Origin: Alphaproteobacteria bacterium
Lineage (GTDB): Bacteria; Pseudomonadota; Alphaproteobacteria; Micropepsales; Micropepsaceae
Length of the DNA: 64,000 bases
Reading direction: 5' to 3'
Assembly: GCA_019247845.1 (NCBI GenBank)
Contig: JAFBAL010000031.1
Location: 1-64,000, forward strand
In this document: piece by piece, positions 26,539-34,749 of the stretch
Layout: the number at the start of each line of letters is the position of its first letter
How positions within the stretch are numbered: the first letter of the stretch is position 1
Position numbers and translations under genes: made by a program
Notes under the pieces: generated by a model
What the model was told of the DNA's origin: nothing
Seen by the model: only the letters and a program-made list of their open reading frames with translations
The model's database searches: none

Positions 26539-29266
26539 GAATAGGAGTTTCGCCTGCTAGCGCCTCCAGCAGCCTTTCCTCCACCGCCTTGATCCGCTCG
26601 GGGTGGACGATCTTGTGGCCGAACTTGTCGCGCACGTAGAAGACGTCCATGGCGCGCTCGCCATAGGTCGACACGATTGCCGAGGAGACCGACAGCTCGG
26701 ACGCGAGCAGCGCTTGCGCGACGTCGTGGAGCAGGCCCGGCCGGTCGAGGCCTTCGACCTCGATCACGGTGGCCAGGATCGACGCGTCGTTGTCGAAGCG
26801 CACCCGCGGGCGCACATGGAATGCGTTGGCGCGGCGGCGCGGGCGTCGTTGCGCGAAGACGGCGCCGGCCCGCGCTTGCGGGTCCAGCACGCTGCGGATG
26901 GTGTGGTGCAGCCGCCCGGCGCGCTCGGCGTCGCCGAACGGACCGCCGTGGGCGTCCTGCACCGAGAAGACGTCGAGCGCATAGCCGTCGGCGGTGGTGA
27001 AGATCTTCGAATCCACGATCGAGCCGCCCGAGATCGAGATCGCGCCGGCGAGCTTGGCGAACAGCCCCTTGCTGTCGCGCGTATAGATGACGATCTCGGT
27101 CACCGCGCGGAAGTCGTTGCTCTCCGCCGACAGCGCCACCGTCTCTGCCGTCGCGTCGGCGCGCGACATCAGCCGCGCGTGGCGCTCTTGCGCGTTGGTG
27201 TCGAAGGCCAGCCAATAGCTGTCGGTGTGACGGGCAAGCGCATGGGCACGCGCCGCCTCGGGCAAGTCGGCGATGCGCAATGAAAGCGCCTGCCTGGCGT
27301 CTTCCAGCCGCGCGGCGCGCGCCGGCGCCGCATCGCCGCCGGTCATCACCGCTTCGGCCTCGTAGTAGAGCTCGCGCAGAAGCTGCCCCTTCCAGCCGTT
27401 CCACACGCCGGGCCCGACCGCGCGGATATCGGCGACGGTCAGGATCAAAAGCAGGCGCAGCAGCTCGGGCGACTGCACCACGTCGACGAAATCGCGCACC
27501 GTCTTGGGGTCCGAGATGTCGCGCTTCTGCGCAGTGTCGCTCATCGCCAGGTGGTTCCTGACCAGCCAGGCGACGGCGGCGGTGTCCTCAGGCGAAAGCC
27601 CGAGCCTCGGGCACAAGGTCTGCGCGATATGCGCGCCTTCGTCGGAATGGTCGCCCTTCATGCCCTTGGCGATGTCGTGCAGCAGCATCGCGCAATACAG
27701 CGCCTCGCGCGACTTGATGCGCTTGACGATGTCGCTGGACAGCGGGTGCTCGGACTTGAGCTCGCCGCGTTCGATGGCGGCGACGTTGCCGACCGCGCGG
27801 ATCAGGTGCTCGTCGACGGTGAAGTGGTGATAGGCGTTGAACTGCATCAGCGCGACGACGCGGCCGAACTCCGGCACGAAGCGGCCGAGCACGCCGGCCT
27901 CGTTCATCCGGCGCAGCGCGCGCTCGGGGTCGCGGCGCGAGGTGAGGATCTCGAGGAACAGCCGGTTTGCCTCGGAGTCGGCGCGTAAGCGGTCGTCGAC
28001 GAGATCGAGCGAGCGCGTGATGGTGCGCAGCGCCGACGGATGCACGTCGACCTTCTTCTCGTCGGCGATGTGGAAGATGCGGATGAGGCCTTTCGGATCG
28101 CGCGCGAAGGCGCCGGCGTGAGCGTTCAGCCGCCCGTTCTCGACGTAGAAGTCCTCGTCGCCGCTGCGCGGCTTGAGGAATCCCGGCAGCAACCGCGACA
28201 GCGCCGGCTTCGGCTTGCGGTTCTGCTCCTCGAGCGCGGCGCAGACGATACGGGTAAGATCGCCGACGTCCTTGGCGACGAGGAAATAGGCCTTCATGAA
28301 GGCCTCGACCGCGTGGCGGTCGCTACCGGCGCCGAAGCCGAGCGCCTCGGCGAGCGCGGGCTGGACGTCGAAGGACAGGCGCTCTTCCGCGCGGCCGGTG
28401 AGATAGTGCAGGCGCACGCGCACGTCCCACAGGAAACTCTCGGCGTGCCGGAAGGTCGCGAGCTCGGCGTCGCTGAACATGCCGGCGCGCGCGAGCTCGC
28501 TTGCGTCGTCGGTGCGATAGAGATACTTGCCGATCCAGTAGAGCGTCTGCAGGTCGCGCAGCCCGCCTTTGCCCTCCTTCACGTTGGGCTCGACGAGATA
28601 GCGGCTGGCGCCCTGGCGGGTGTGGCGCGCGTCGCGCTCGGCAAGCTTGGCGGCGACGAAGTCGGGACCGCCCCCGGCCTCGCTCCAGAAGGCCTTGCGC
28701 ATCTCGTCGAACAGCGCGGGGTCGCCGGCGACCAGCCGCGCTTCGAGCAGCGCGGTGCGTATGGTGACGTCGGACCTGGCCAGCCGCGCGCATTCGGCGA
28801 GCGAGCGCGCCGCGCTGCCGACCTTCAGCCCAAGGTCCCACAGCATCTGGGTGGTGAACTCGATGACGCTTTCGGTCCAGGGGTTGCGCTTCTGCGGATG
28901 GACGAAGAGCAGGTCGATGTCCGAGCCCGGCGCCAGCTCGCCGCGCCCATAGCCGCCGGTGGCGACGACGGCCAGGTGCTCGGCGGTGGTCGGGTTCTGC
29001 GCGTAGTAGAAATGCTTGGTCGCGAAGTCGTAGAGCACCTGGACCAGCGCGTCCTGCAGCGCCGACAGCGCGCGCGCCGCGTCGAGGCCGGCGAGCGCGT
29101 TCGTCTCCACGCGCGCGCGCACCGCGTCGCGCGCGGCATGCAGCTCGTGCTTGAGCAGGACCAGCGCGGCGGCGCGCAGCTTCGCCTTGTCGGCTTCGGC
29201 TTGCGCCAGCGCGGTCAGCCGGTGGCGCAGCGCGTCGGCGTCGAATGGCGCGTTGACTTTCGTCAT
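26522..29266 (-). CDS. glnD: [Protein-PII] uridylyltransferase/uridylyl-removing enzyme
   Basis: 914 residues. This bifunctional nitrogen sensor modifies PII proteins. The N-terminal nucleotidyltransferase has GGYGRGELAPGSDIDLLFVH. Then come the central GlnD region (YLVEPNVKEGKGGLRDLQTL), an HD hydrolase domain (MLLHDIAKGMKGDHSDEGA) and two C-terminal ACT domains (EIVIYTRDSKGLFAKLAGAI, TVIEVEGLDRPGLLHDVAQA). Glutamine sensing by the ACT domains is known for the family. The last residues (PIHHGRA) and stop codon come from the intergenic repeat, giving an atypical tail. Confidence 0.95.
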   Translation of the reverse strand: MTKVNAPFDADALRHRLTALAQAEADKAKLRAAALVLLKHELHAARDAVRARVETNALAGLDAARALSALQDALVQVLYDFATKHFYYAQNPTTAEHLAVVATGGYGRGELAPGSDIDLLFVHPQKRNPWTESVIEFTTQMLWDLGLKVGSAARSLAECARLARSDVTIRTALLEARLVAGDPALFDEMRKAFWSEAGGGPDFVAAKLAERDARHTRQGASRYLVEPNVKEGKGGLRDLQTLYWIGKYLYRTDDASELARAGMFSDAELATFRHAESFLWDVRVRLHYLTGRAEERLSFDVQPALAEALGFGAGSDRHAVEAFMKAYFLVAKDVGDLTRIVCAALEEQNRKPKPALSRLLPGFLKPRSGDEDFYVENGRLNAHAGAFARDPKGLIRIFHIADEKKVDVHPSALRTITRSLDLVDDRLRADSEANRLFLEILTSRRDPERALRRMNEAGVLGRFVPEFGRVVALMQFNAYHHFTVDEHLIRAVGNVAAIERGELKSEHPLSSDIVKRIKSREALYCAMLLHDIAKGMKGDHSDEGAHIAQTLCPRLGLSPEDTAAVAWLVRNHLAMSDTAQKRDISDPKTVRDFVDVVQSPELLRLLLILTVADIRAVGPGVWNGWKGQLLRELYYEAEAVMTGGDAAPARAARLEDARQALSLRIADLPEAARAHALARHTDSYWLAFDTNAQERHARLMSRADATAETVALSAESNDFRAVTEIVIYTRDSKGLFAKLAGAISISGGSIVDSKIFTTADGYALDVFSVQDAHGGPFGDAERAGRLHHTIRSVLDPQARAGAVFAQRRPRRRANAFHVRPRVRFDNDASILATVIEVEGLDRPGLLHDVAQALLASELSVSSAIVSTYGERAMDVFYVRDKFGHKIVHPERIKAVEERLLEALAGETPIHHGRA

Positions 29267-29272
29267 CGCGCG

Positions 29273-29289
29273 TAATTACATTGTAATTA
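29273..29289. promoter_or_regulatory. Perfect palindrome at the mazE start (putative autoregulatory operator)
   Basis: TAATTAC-att-GTAATTA is a perfect 7-base inverted repeat lying between divergent glnD and the AbrB/MazE-type antitoxin gene. Its last base is the A of the antitoxin ATG. AbrB/MazE antitoxins commonly bind such palindromes to repress their own operon. It could also touch the glnD promoter. Inferred, not tested. Confidence 0.65.
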
Positions 29290-29558
29290 TGAAGAAGTCC
29301 AACTCGGTGACCGCCGAGATCGTGCGTATCGGAAACTCGCACGGCGTGCGCATTCCCAAGTCGATCCGCGAGCAGGCGGGGCTGACCGGCACCGTCACGC
29401 TCACTGTCACCGGCGGCGCGCTCGTCATCCGTGCCAAGCGCAAGCCGCGAGAGGGCTGGGAAAAGCAATATCGTCAAGCTCTGAAGGAAAGCCCCGAGCA
29501 GGAGCTGCTTCTGCCCGACGACGTCGGCACCGTCTATGACAAGGACTGGACGTGGTAG
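29289..29558 (+). CDS. mazE: AbrB/MazE-family antitoxin
   Basis: 89 residues. The N-terminal swapped-hairpin DNA-binding domain reads AEIVRIGNSHGVRIPKSIRE, a textbook MazE/AbrB pattern with the IGNS-G-RIPK core. The C-terminal tail (QELLLPDDVGTVYDKDWTW) is the likely toxin-binding segment. The stop lies inside the first codons of the toxin gene (seven-base overlap), so expression is coupled. Confidence 0.87.
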   Translation: MKKSNSVTAEIVRIGNSHGVRIPKSIREQAGLTGTVTLTVTGGALVIRAKRKPREGWEKQYRQALKESPEQELLLPDDVGTVYDKDWTW

Positions 29559-29875
29559 CGCCACGCCGGTTCGACGTTTTCCTGGTCCCGCTGGATCCCG
29601 CGCGCGGCGCCGAGATGCAGAAGACCCGGCCTTGCGTGATCGTTTCGCCCGACGTCTCCAATCGCGTCCTCAGGACGGTGGTCGTCGTGCCTCTGACCTC
29701 GAACCGGCATGGCTTCCCGGGACGATTGGGGCTCGTGTTCCAGAACAAGCAAGGCGAATTCGCGACCGACCAACTGCGTGCCGTGGACAAAAGCCGGCTC
29801 GTGCGCAAGGTCGGGACGGTTCAGGCGGCGGATCGCGCTCGCATCACCGCCGCCCTTACCGAGTTCTTCGCCTGA
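29552..29875 (+). CDS. mazF: PemK/MazF-family toxin
   Basis: 107 residues from a GTG start overlapping the antitoxin gene. PRRFDVFLVPLDPARGAEMQ, KTRPCVIVSPDVSN, VVVPLTSNRHGFPGRL and DQLRAVDKSRLVRKVGTV cover the conserved SH3-like barrel. The KTRPCVIVSP segment with its Arg and the loop Thr/Ser are the endoribonuclease core of MazF/PemK. It presumably cleaves mRNA unless bound by the antitoxin. It appears intact. Confidence 0.88.
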   Translation: MVAPRRFDVFLVPLDPARGAEMQKTRPCVIVSPDVSNRVLRTVVVVPLTSNRHGFPGRLGLVFQNKQGEFATDQLRAVDKSRLVRKVGTVQAADRARITAALTEFFA

Positions 29876-29877
29876 CG

Positions 29878-30597
29878 CTACATCTTGCTTTCGACCGCGG
29901 TGGTGTCGTGGCCGGACAGCCAGCGCTGCACGAAGCCGGCAAGGCCCGCGCCGATCAGCGGCATGACCCAGAAGAACCACAGCTGCTCGAGCGCCACGCC
30001 GCCCTGGACGACCGCGACCCCCATCGAGCGCGCGGGGTTGACCGAGGTGTTGGTCACCGGGATCGAGATCAGGTGGATCAGGGTCAGGCCCAGGCCGATC
30101 GCGATCGGCGCGAAGCCGGCCGGCTCCTTGTAGGAGGTGGCGCCCAGGATGATCATCAGGAACATGAAGGTCATGACGATCTCGCAGACCGCGCCCGCCA
30201 TCATCGAATAGTGCTGCGGCGAGGCATCGCCATAGCCGTTCGTCGCGAAGCCCGCCGACGCATCGAAGCCCGGCACGCCGCCGGCTATGAGATAGAGCAC
30301 GCCCGCGCCCGCGATGCCGCCCAGGACCTGCGCGATCCAATAGGGGATGACGTCCTTGGCCGCGAAGCGCCCGGCTGCGAACAGGCCGAGCGTCACCGCC
30401 GGATTGAAATGCGCGCCCGAGATGTGGCCGAAGGCATAGGCGCCGGTGAGCACCGTGAGCCCGAAGGCGAGCGCCACGCCGGCATAGCCGATGCCGACGT
30501 CGGGAACGCCGGCCGCCAGCACAGCGGCGCCGCAGCCGCCCAGCACAAGCCACGCCGTGCCGATGAACTCCGCGGCCAATCTCCTGGAACTGTCCAT
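29878..30597 (-). CDS. aqpZ: Aquaporin Z-like water channel
   Basis: A 239-residue six-helix MIP-family protein with both pore-lining NPA boxes: [15 protein letters not shown] and [32 protein letters not shown] at the N-terminus is typical of AqpZ. The aromatic/Arg selectivity-filter arginine follows the second NPA (NPAR), favouring water over glycerol. Convergent with mazF (two-base gap). Confidence 0.93.
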   Translation of the reverse strand: MDSSRRLAAEFIGTAWLVLGGCGAAVLAAGVPDVGIGYAGVALAFGLTVLTGAYAFGHISGAHFNPAVTLGLFAAGRFAAKDVIPYWIAQVLGGIAGAGVLYLIAGGVPGFDASAGFATNGYGDASPQHYSMMAGAVCEIVMTFMFLMIILGATSYKEPAGFAPIAIGLGLTLIHLISIPVTNTSVNPARSMGVAVVQGGVALEQLWFFWVMPLIGAGLAGFVQRWLSGHDTTAVESKM

Positions 30598-30717
30598 GAT
30601 GTTTCCCCTCTATCGCGTATCGCCCGTCGAATCGGGCCCCATGAGGCCATTCTACGCCCGCGCAAGGTGATTCTTCCCGCCGCCCGCGCTAGGCTCCGGC
30701 TCCCCGGGGAGGAGATC

Positions 30718-31248
30718 ATGCGCAGGCTGGTTCTGGTTTTCGCGACAGTTTTCCTCGGCCAAGCCCACGCGGGCGAACCTGCCCCGGCGGCGCCGGTACC
30801 AGCACCAGCGCCAGCGCCAGCACCAGCACCAGCACCAGCACCAGCACGAGCAAAGGAGCAGACCATGGGTCACATCACCGGCGTCGGCGGCATCTTCTTC
30901 AAGGCCAAGGATCCCAAGGCGCTGGGCGCCTGGTACCGCGACACCCTCGGCATCGACATCCAGAGCTGGGGCGGGGCGGCGCTTCCCACCGACGCGCCCG
31001 GCCACCCTTCCGTCACCGTATTCGGCCTGTTCGCGCAGGACACCAAATACTTCGACCCGTCGACGCGCGAGCTGATGATCAATTTCGCCGTCGACGACAT
31101 GGACGCGATGATCGCGACGCTCGAGGCCAAGGGCGTCAAGGTGCTCGGCCGCGACGACACCGGCGACCCGAACGGCCGCTTCGCCTGGATCATGGATCCG
31201 GAAGGGACCAAGATCGAGCTGTGGCAGGAGAAGAAGGCGGCGAAGTAG
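30718..31248 (+). CDS. VOC-superfamily protein with signal peptide and Pro-Ala linker
   Basis: 176 residues. It has a Sec-type signal peptide (MRRLVLVFATVFLGQAHA), then a Pro-Ala dipeptide repeat (residues ~21-43), then a VOC domain (GGIFFKAKDPKALGAWYRDT, LMINFAVDDMDAMIATLEAK, AWIMDPEGTKIELWQ). An internal ATG at 30865 has its own AAAGGAG site and would give a cytoplasmic protein of about 128 residues that matches normal glyoxalase-like proteins. Which start is used is unclear. Confidence 0.8.
   Translation: MRRLVLVFATVFLGQAHAGEPAPAAPVPAPAPAPAPAPAPAPARAKEQTMGHITGVGGIFFKAKDPKALGAWYRDTLGIDIQSWGGAALPTDAPGHPSVTVFGLFAQDTKYFDPSTRELMINFAVDDMDAMIATLEAKGVKVLGRDDTGDPNGRFAWIMDPEGTKIELWQEKKAAK
30799..30846 (+). 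repeat. CCAGCR hexanucleotide tandem repeat in coding sequence
   Basis: About eight tandem copies of CCAGCA/CCAGCG encode the Pro-Ala linker of the exported VOC protein. In-frame expansion or contraction by replication slippage would change linker length without a frameshift. Confidence 0.8.
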
Positions 31249-31285
31249 GCGGCATACGGGGGACGAGCGCGCTCGAGGTAAACAA

Positions 31286-31313
31286 TAGACTTTCTTCCAT
31301 AGGTTGATATTAT
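31286..31313 (+). promoter_or_regulatory. Putative sigma70-type promoter of the papain-like protease cassette
   Basis: TAGACT (31286-31291) and TATTAT (31308-31313) are separated by 16 bases in a locally AT-rich stretch 22-27 bases before the first gene of the cassette. It is the best promoter-like sequence between the VOC gene and the cassette. Predicted by eye only. Confidence 0.4.
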
Positions 31314-31340
31314 GGTCCCTGCACTTCAGAAGGGATGCAG

Positions 31341-31781
31341 ATGGAACACGCGCAATGGCTCGACGGCATGCAGTGGGTGACGATCGCAGCACTCATCGGA
31401 GCAGCGGTGACGCTCATCGTTTATGTCATTCAGACAGTCATCGTCTGGCGCACGCCAAAGGACGCAACCCTGCAAAAGGTCTCGGCAGTGGTGGACAAGG
31501 CGAGCGAGGCCGGGGGAGCCGCCATCAGCCTCGCGGACGCCACCAAGCTCCTCGAAGCGTTTTCCAAAACGATCGACAGCTTGGCCAAGGCAGGGCCCGC
31601 GCTCACCTCGCTGGCCGCGTCCATCCTGTTTCTCGGCGTGGGCGCGATCAGCGCCGGCGCGTTCCAGCCGTCTCCGGCCTCACAAAAGCAGGAGCAGGCT
31701 GCGGACAAGCAGTCCAATAGCGCTACGCAGCCTCACCGCACGCCACCGAAGGTGTCGAAGGACAAGAAGGAGGGTGGATAA
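31341..31781 (+). CDS. Small two-helix membrane protein (protease cassette gene 1)
   Basis: About 146 residues. TM1 is MQWVTIAALIGAAVTLIVYV. A helical, charged middle section (VSAVVDKASEAGGAAISLAD) follows, then TM2 (TSLAASILFLGVGAISAGAF) and a Lys/Gln-rich hydrophilic tail. The start at 31341 has an AAGGG six bases upstream; the ATG at 31335 abuts that site and is less likely. No family recognised. The gene ends five bases before the papain-like protease, so it probably anchors or exports its product. Confidence 0.65.
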   Translation: MEHAQWLDGMQWVTIAALIGAAVTLIVYVIQTVIVWRTPKDATLQKVSAVVDKASEAGGAAISLADATKLLEAFSKTIDSLAKAGPALTSLAASILFLGVGAISAGAFQPSPASQKQEQAADKQSNSATQPHRTPPKVSKDKKEGG

Positions 31782-31786
31782 GGACC

Positions 31787-32380
31787 GTGCGGCGGCCGTC
31801 CTTCCTGAGAAAGGTCAAGACACTTGTCGTCCGCCGCGCCAACGGCGCGATCCATTCTCTGTCGGCAGTCGTGCCGTCTTCCGGCAGCGTGCCGCTGAAT
31901 ATGCAGGTGCAGAAGCGCAGTTTGTGGTGCTGGGCCGCCGTCAGCGCTAGCGTGTCCGTCGCGCTCGATGCGGCGAGCACCTGGCAGCAATGCAGTGTGG
32001 CCAACAAGGCGATCGGCCGCGCCGATTGCTGCGCCGCAGGCGACTGCAACCAGATCGGCTATCTGGATACTGCACTGTCGGTCGTGGATTGCTATGACAG
32101 CAAGCAGGTCGGCGTGACGCGCTTCAACCAGATCAAGGAGCAAATCGGGCGCGGCCTGCCCGTCGGGTGTAGGATCTACTGGCGGACCCTGGACATGGGG
32201 CATTTCGTGGCAATTTCGGGTTGGACCGAATCCGGATCGAGCCAATATCTGAACGTCGCGGACCCGGCCCGGGGAACTACGACGCCGGTCGCTTTCGATG
32301 CGTTCTGCACCGCCTATATGAACGACGGCGAGTGGACCCACAGCTATTACCTCAAACACCCCGGCGGAGGTGGAGCGTGA
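31787..32380 (+). CDS. Papain-like (AvrRpt2/C70-type) cysteine protease
   Basis: 197 residues from a GTG with AGGAGGGTG upstream. The hydrophobic-aromatic Cys motif is SLWCWAAVSAS (Cys48), the His motif GHFVAISGW (His139), with Asp159 in NVADPA as the probable third residue. A structural Cys cluster (CCAAGDCNQIGYL) matches the papain-like cysteine protease family related to AvrRpt2. There is no clear Sec signal; the N-terminus is basic. Stop and next start overlap (GTGA). Confidence 0.75.
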   Translation: MRRPSFLRKVKTLVVRRANGAIHSLSAVVPSSGSVPLNMQVQKRSLWCWAAVSASVSVALDAASTWQQCSVANKAIGRADCCAAGDCNQIGYLDTALSVVDCYDSKQVGVTRFNQIKEQIGRGLPVGCRIYWRTLDMGHFVAISGWTESGSSQYLNVADPARGTTTPVAFDAFCTAYMNDGEWTHSYYLKHPGGGGA

Positions 32381-32961
32381 CGATCGTGAAGCCCGAGGCG
32401 CCGAAGGAAGGATATGGCGTGGTGGAGCAGGCGCTTGGCGTGCTCTCCGATCATCCGGCGGTCATGGCGTTGCTTGCTCCGGCGAACACGGTGGAGGTAA
32501 TGCCGCCCCTAGCCGTTCATATGCTCGATCGCGACGAGATCATGCGGGGTGCCGTGGCTTCGCAGAAGCCTGTGGCGACGTGGCGATATTTGATCGGCAG
32601 CGGCCAGGCGATGGGAGCGGCGGACCTGCATGTCCGCGACGGTGCGTTGCACTTTGCGCGCTTGGATCACGGCCGGATCGTGCAGCAGCTGTACAAGGCG
32701 CTTACGCTTGCGGACGCTGTATTCAGCGCACGCGAAGATGAGGTGAAACTGGCAATCGTCGAGTCTCCCCCGCTATACGCTGCGGCGCTATGGCTCAAGT
32801 CCTTGGGACCCGATCCGGAGCGCGATTGCTTTATTCCTTATTTCGACGGCACGCAGGAAGGGCCGGCGATACAGCCGCGCTCCGACTATCTCGATGTCCT
32901 CAAAGCCAAGCTGGAGGAACGCAAGGGCGTTGCGCGGTTCGCCGAGCGCCCGTCCAACTGA
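32377..32961 (+). CDS. Unknown partner protein of the papain-like protease cassette
   Basis: 194 residues from a GTG overlapping the protease stop by four bases. It is soluble, mixed alpha/beta, acidic, with no signal peptide or membrane segment (VVEQALGVLSDHPAVMALLA, then ATWRYLIGSGQAMGAADLHV and CFIPYFDGTQEGPAIQP). I do not recognise the family. Tight coupling suggests it works with the protease as substrate, inhibitor, immunity protein or chaperone. That is inference. Confidence 0.6.
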   Translation: MTIVKPEAPKEGYGVVEQALGVLSDHPAVMALLAPANTVEVMPPLAVHMLDRDEIMRGAVASQKPVATWRYLIGSGQAMGAADLHVRDGALHFARLDHGRIVQQLYKALTLADAVFSAREDEVKLAIVESPPLYAAALWLKSLGPDPERDCFIPYFDGTQEGPAIQPRSDYLDVLKAKLEERKGVARFAERPSN

Positions 32962-32968
32962 GCAGCGC

Positions 32969-33583
32969 TCACCACGTTTCGCCGAGCGGCACGTATCCCG
33001 GCGTCGTCGCCACGCGTGCGAGCCAGGCCCCGACCTTGGGATAGCGCGTCAGGTCGAAGCCGCCCTCGCCGGCGCAATGCGTATAGCCGTAGAGCGCGAT
33101 GTCGGCGATGGAATAGCTTTTCCCCGCGAACCAGTCGCGTCCGGCCAGGTGCGTCTCCATCACGGCGAGCGCGGCGTTGCCCTTCTCATGCCATTCGCCG
33201 ACGAGATGGCGCTTCTTGTCGAGCTCCGCCTTGGGCGCGTAGGCGAGCCAGAAGCGCGCCACCGCGATATAGGGCTCGTGGCTGTACTGCTCGAAGAACA
33301 TCCACTGATGCGCCTCGGCCCGGCCCCAGCGGTCGTCGGGGATCAGCGCGCTGTCCTCGGCCAGGTACCACAGGATCGCGCCGGATTCGGGCAGGAAGCG
33401 GCCGTCGCCGAGCTCGAGCATCGGCACGCGGCCGTTGGGATTCTTCGAAAGATAGCCGGGCGTGCGCGTCGTGCCGTCGTGCAATCCGTAGTCCTTGAGC
33501 GCGAGCTGGATGCCGAGCTGGCGCGCGGCCAGACGGACCTTGTAGCAGTTTCCGGAAATATGCATCTCGTGAAGCGTGAGCAT
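32969..33583 (-). CDS. Glutathione S-transferase family protein
   Basis: 204 residues. The thioredoxin-like N-terminal domain (LTLHEMHISGNCYKVRLAAR, with NPNGRVPMLELGDGRFLPES) contains the cis-Pro and Glu-Ser glutathione-binding residues. The C-terminal all-helical domain has DWFAGKSYSIADIALYGYTH with the conserved N-capping box. Likely a theta/beta-like cytosolic GST. Convergent with the protease cassette. Confidence 0.88.
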   Translation of the reverse strand: MLTLHEMHISGNCYKVRLAARQLGIQLALKDYGLHDGTTRTPGYLSKNPNGRVPMLELGDGRFLPESGAILWYLAEDSALIPDDRWGRAEAHQWMFFEQYSHEPYIAVARFWLAYAPKAELDKKRHLVGEWHEKGNAALAVMETHLAGRDWFAGKSYSIADIALYGYTHCAGEGGFDLTRYPKVGAWLARVATTPGYVPLGETW

Positions 33584-33621
33584 GGGCGCGGCCTTTCCAA
33601 ATCGCGTCCACCATGCCCGAT

Positions 33622-34203
33622 TCATGCATGCGTGTTTCGCTTGGGTCCTTTGCGCGGTTTCGGACCCACGGTGCGCACGATCACGCCGCAGGCGACGCGG
33701 TCGCCGGAATTGCCCGCGGGCTGGCTGGTATAGTCGTCGCCCCTGGCATGGACGACGATCGCAGCCCCGTCGCGGTCGAAGATGGACTTCTTGCCGTTGC
33801 CGAGCGCGAAGAGGCTGGTCAGGGTCGATGCGTGCAGCGTGCCGTCCGCGGCCGCGAACTGGTTGGGCAGGTCGCCCGGATGCGGCCCGCCCTTCGACAG
33901 GAAGCCGTGCAGCTTGGGCTCCGGCGAGAAATGCGGGCCGGCGGCGGTGAACTTCGACTTCGCATCGCAGTTGGCCGAGGTGTGGACGTGGACCGCGTGC
34001 GCGCCGGGGCTCAGGCCGCGCAGGTCGAAGGTGACGAGCACGCCGTGATTGGTCTGTGCGAAATCGACCTGGCCCGCCTTGCTGCCGTCGAGCAGCGCCA
34101 TCTTCGCCACCGCATGCGGCTTGGGGGCGGCGAGGCTTGGCCCGGCCCAAAGAGAAAGGCACAATAGACAAAGGCCCGATGACGGCGCGGCGAAGCGTTG
34201 CAT
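33622..34203 (-). CDS. sodC: Cu/Zn superoxide dismutase, exported
   Basis: 193 residues with a signal peptide (LCLLCLSLWAGPSLAA). The Cu/Zn-SOD fold is visible in GLSPGAHAVHVHTSANCD (two Cu-ligand His and the disulfide Cys), AAGPHFSPEPKLHG, GPHPGDLPN (Zn region), FDRDGAAIVVHARGDDY and SGDRVACGVI (second disulfide Cys). It dismutates superoxide in the periplasm. The C-terminal tail (RKGPKRNTHA) is basic and extended. It is divergent from the next small exported protein. Confidence 0.92.
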   Translation of the reverse strand: MQRFAAPSSGLCLLCLSLWAGPSLAAPKPHAVAKMALLDGSKAGQVDFAQTNHGVLVTFDLRGLSPGAHAVHVHTSANCDAKSKFTAAGPHFSPEPKLHGFLSKGGPHPGDLPNQFAAADGTLHASTLTSLFALGNGKKSIFDRDGAAIVVHARGDDYTSQPAGNSGDRVACGVIVRTVGPKPRKGPKRNTHA

Positions 34204-34254
34204 GGCGATCCCCCTCTGGTAGCCGTCGTCTATAACACAACCTTGGAGAGATCA

Positions 34255-34653
34255 ATGAGGTTCTGGCCCGTTTTGGCTTTCGCCGTTCCGGCCGTGCCCG
34301 CCGCGGCCGCGCCGCTGCCGATGGACGTTCCGGTGACCTTGGGCAGCGTCGAGACCGTGTGCACGGGCATCGGCGAGGGCAAGAACGATCCGCGCTGGAA
34401 GGCCTATCCGATCCGCGTCGAGTTCGCCGACGCCGCCGCGCATTACATCGCCGGCGCGCATGTCGCGCTTGCCGGCGCCGACGGAACGACGATGGCCGAG
34501 CTCGATTGCTCGGGTTCCTGGGTGCTTTTCAAGACGCCGCGCGGGCTCTATTCGGTGACGGGCCGCATCGGCACGGAAACGGCGAGCGGCAAATTCCAGA
34601 CGCCGATGACGGGACAGATGCGCCTGGTGCTGCGGTTTCCTTCCGCGCAATGA
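34255..34653 (+). CDS. Small exported protein of unknown function
   Basis: 132 residues with a signal peptide (MRFWPVLAFAVPAVPAAAA) and a beta-rich mature domain (VPVTLGSVETVCTGIGEGK, WKAYPIRVEFADAAAHYIA, MAELDCSGSWVLFKTP). One Cys pair could form a disulfide. The fold may be transthyretin/carboxypeptidase-regulatory-like, but I cannot assign it. A GGAGAG site precedes the ATG. The intergenic repeat cluster begins directly after its stop. Confidence 0.72.
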   Translation: MRFWPVLAFAVPAVPAAAAPLPMDVPVTLGSVETVCTGIGEGKNDPRWKAYPIRVEFADAAAHYIAGAHVALAGADGTTMAELDCSGSWVLFKTPRGLYSVTGRIGTETASGKFQTPMTGQMRLVLRFPSAQ

Positions 34654-34657
34654 ACGC

Positions 34658-34749
34658 TGGATGGCCGGGTCGAGCCCTGCCGCGAAGGAATGGATGGCCG
34701 GTTCAAGCCCGGCCGCGAATGGATGGATGGCCGGGTCACGCCGGCCATG
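34658..34749. repeat. Tandem cluster of ATGGCCGGG palindromic repeats
   Basis: Three imperfect copies of the unit GGATGGCCGGGTCAAGCCC start at about 34659, 34692 and 34725. Each tends to form a GGCCGGG/CCCGGCC hairpin, and the copies vary by point changes and short deletions. It is the same family as at 26.3-26.5 kb. No open reading frame of note lies within. Confidence 0.75.
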
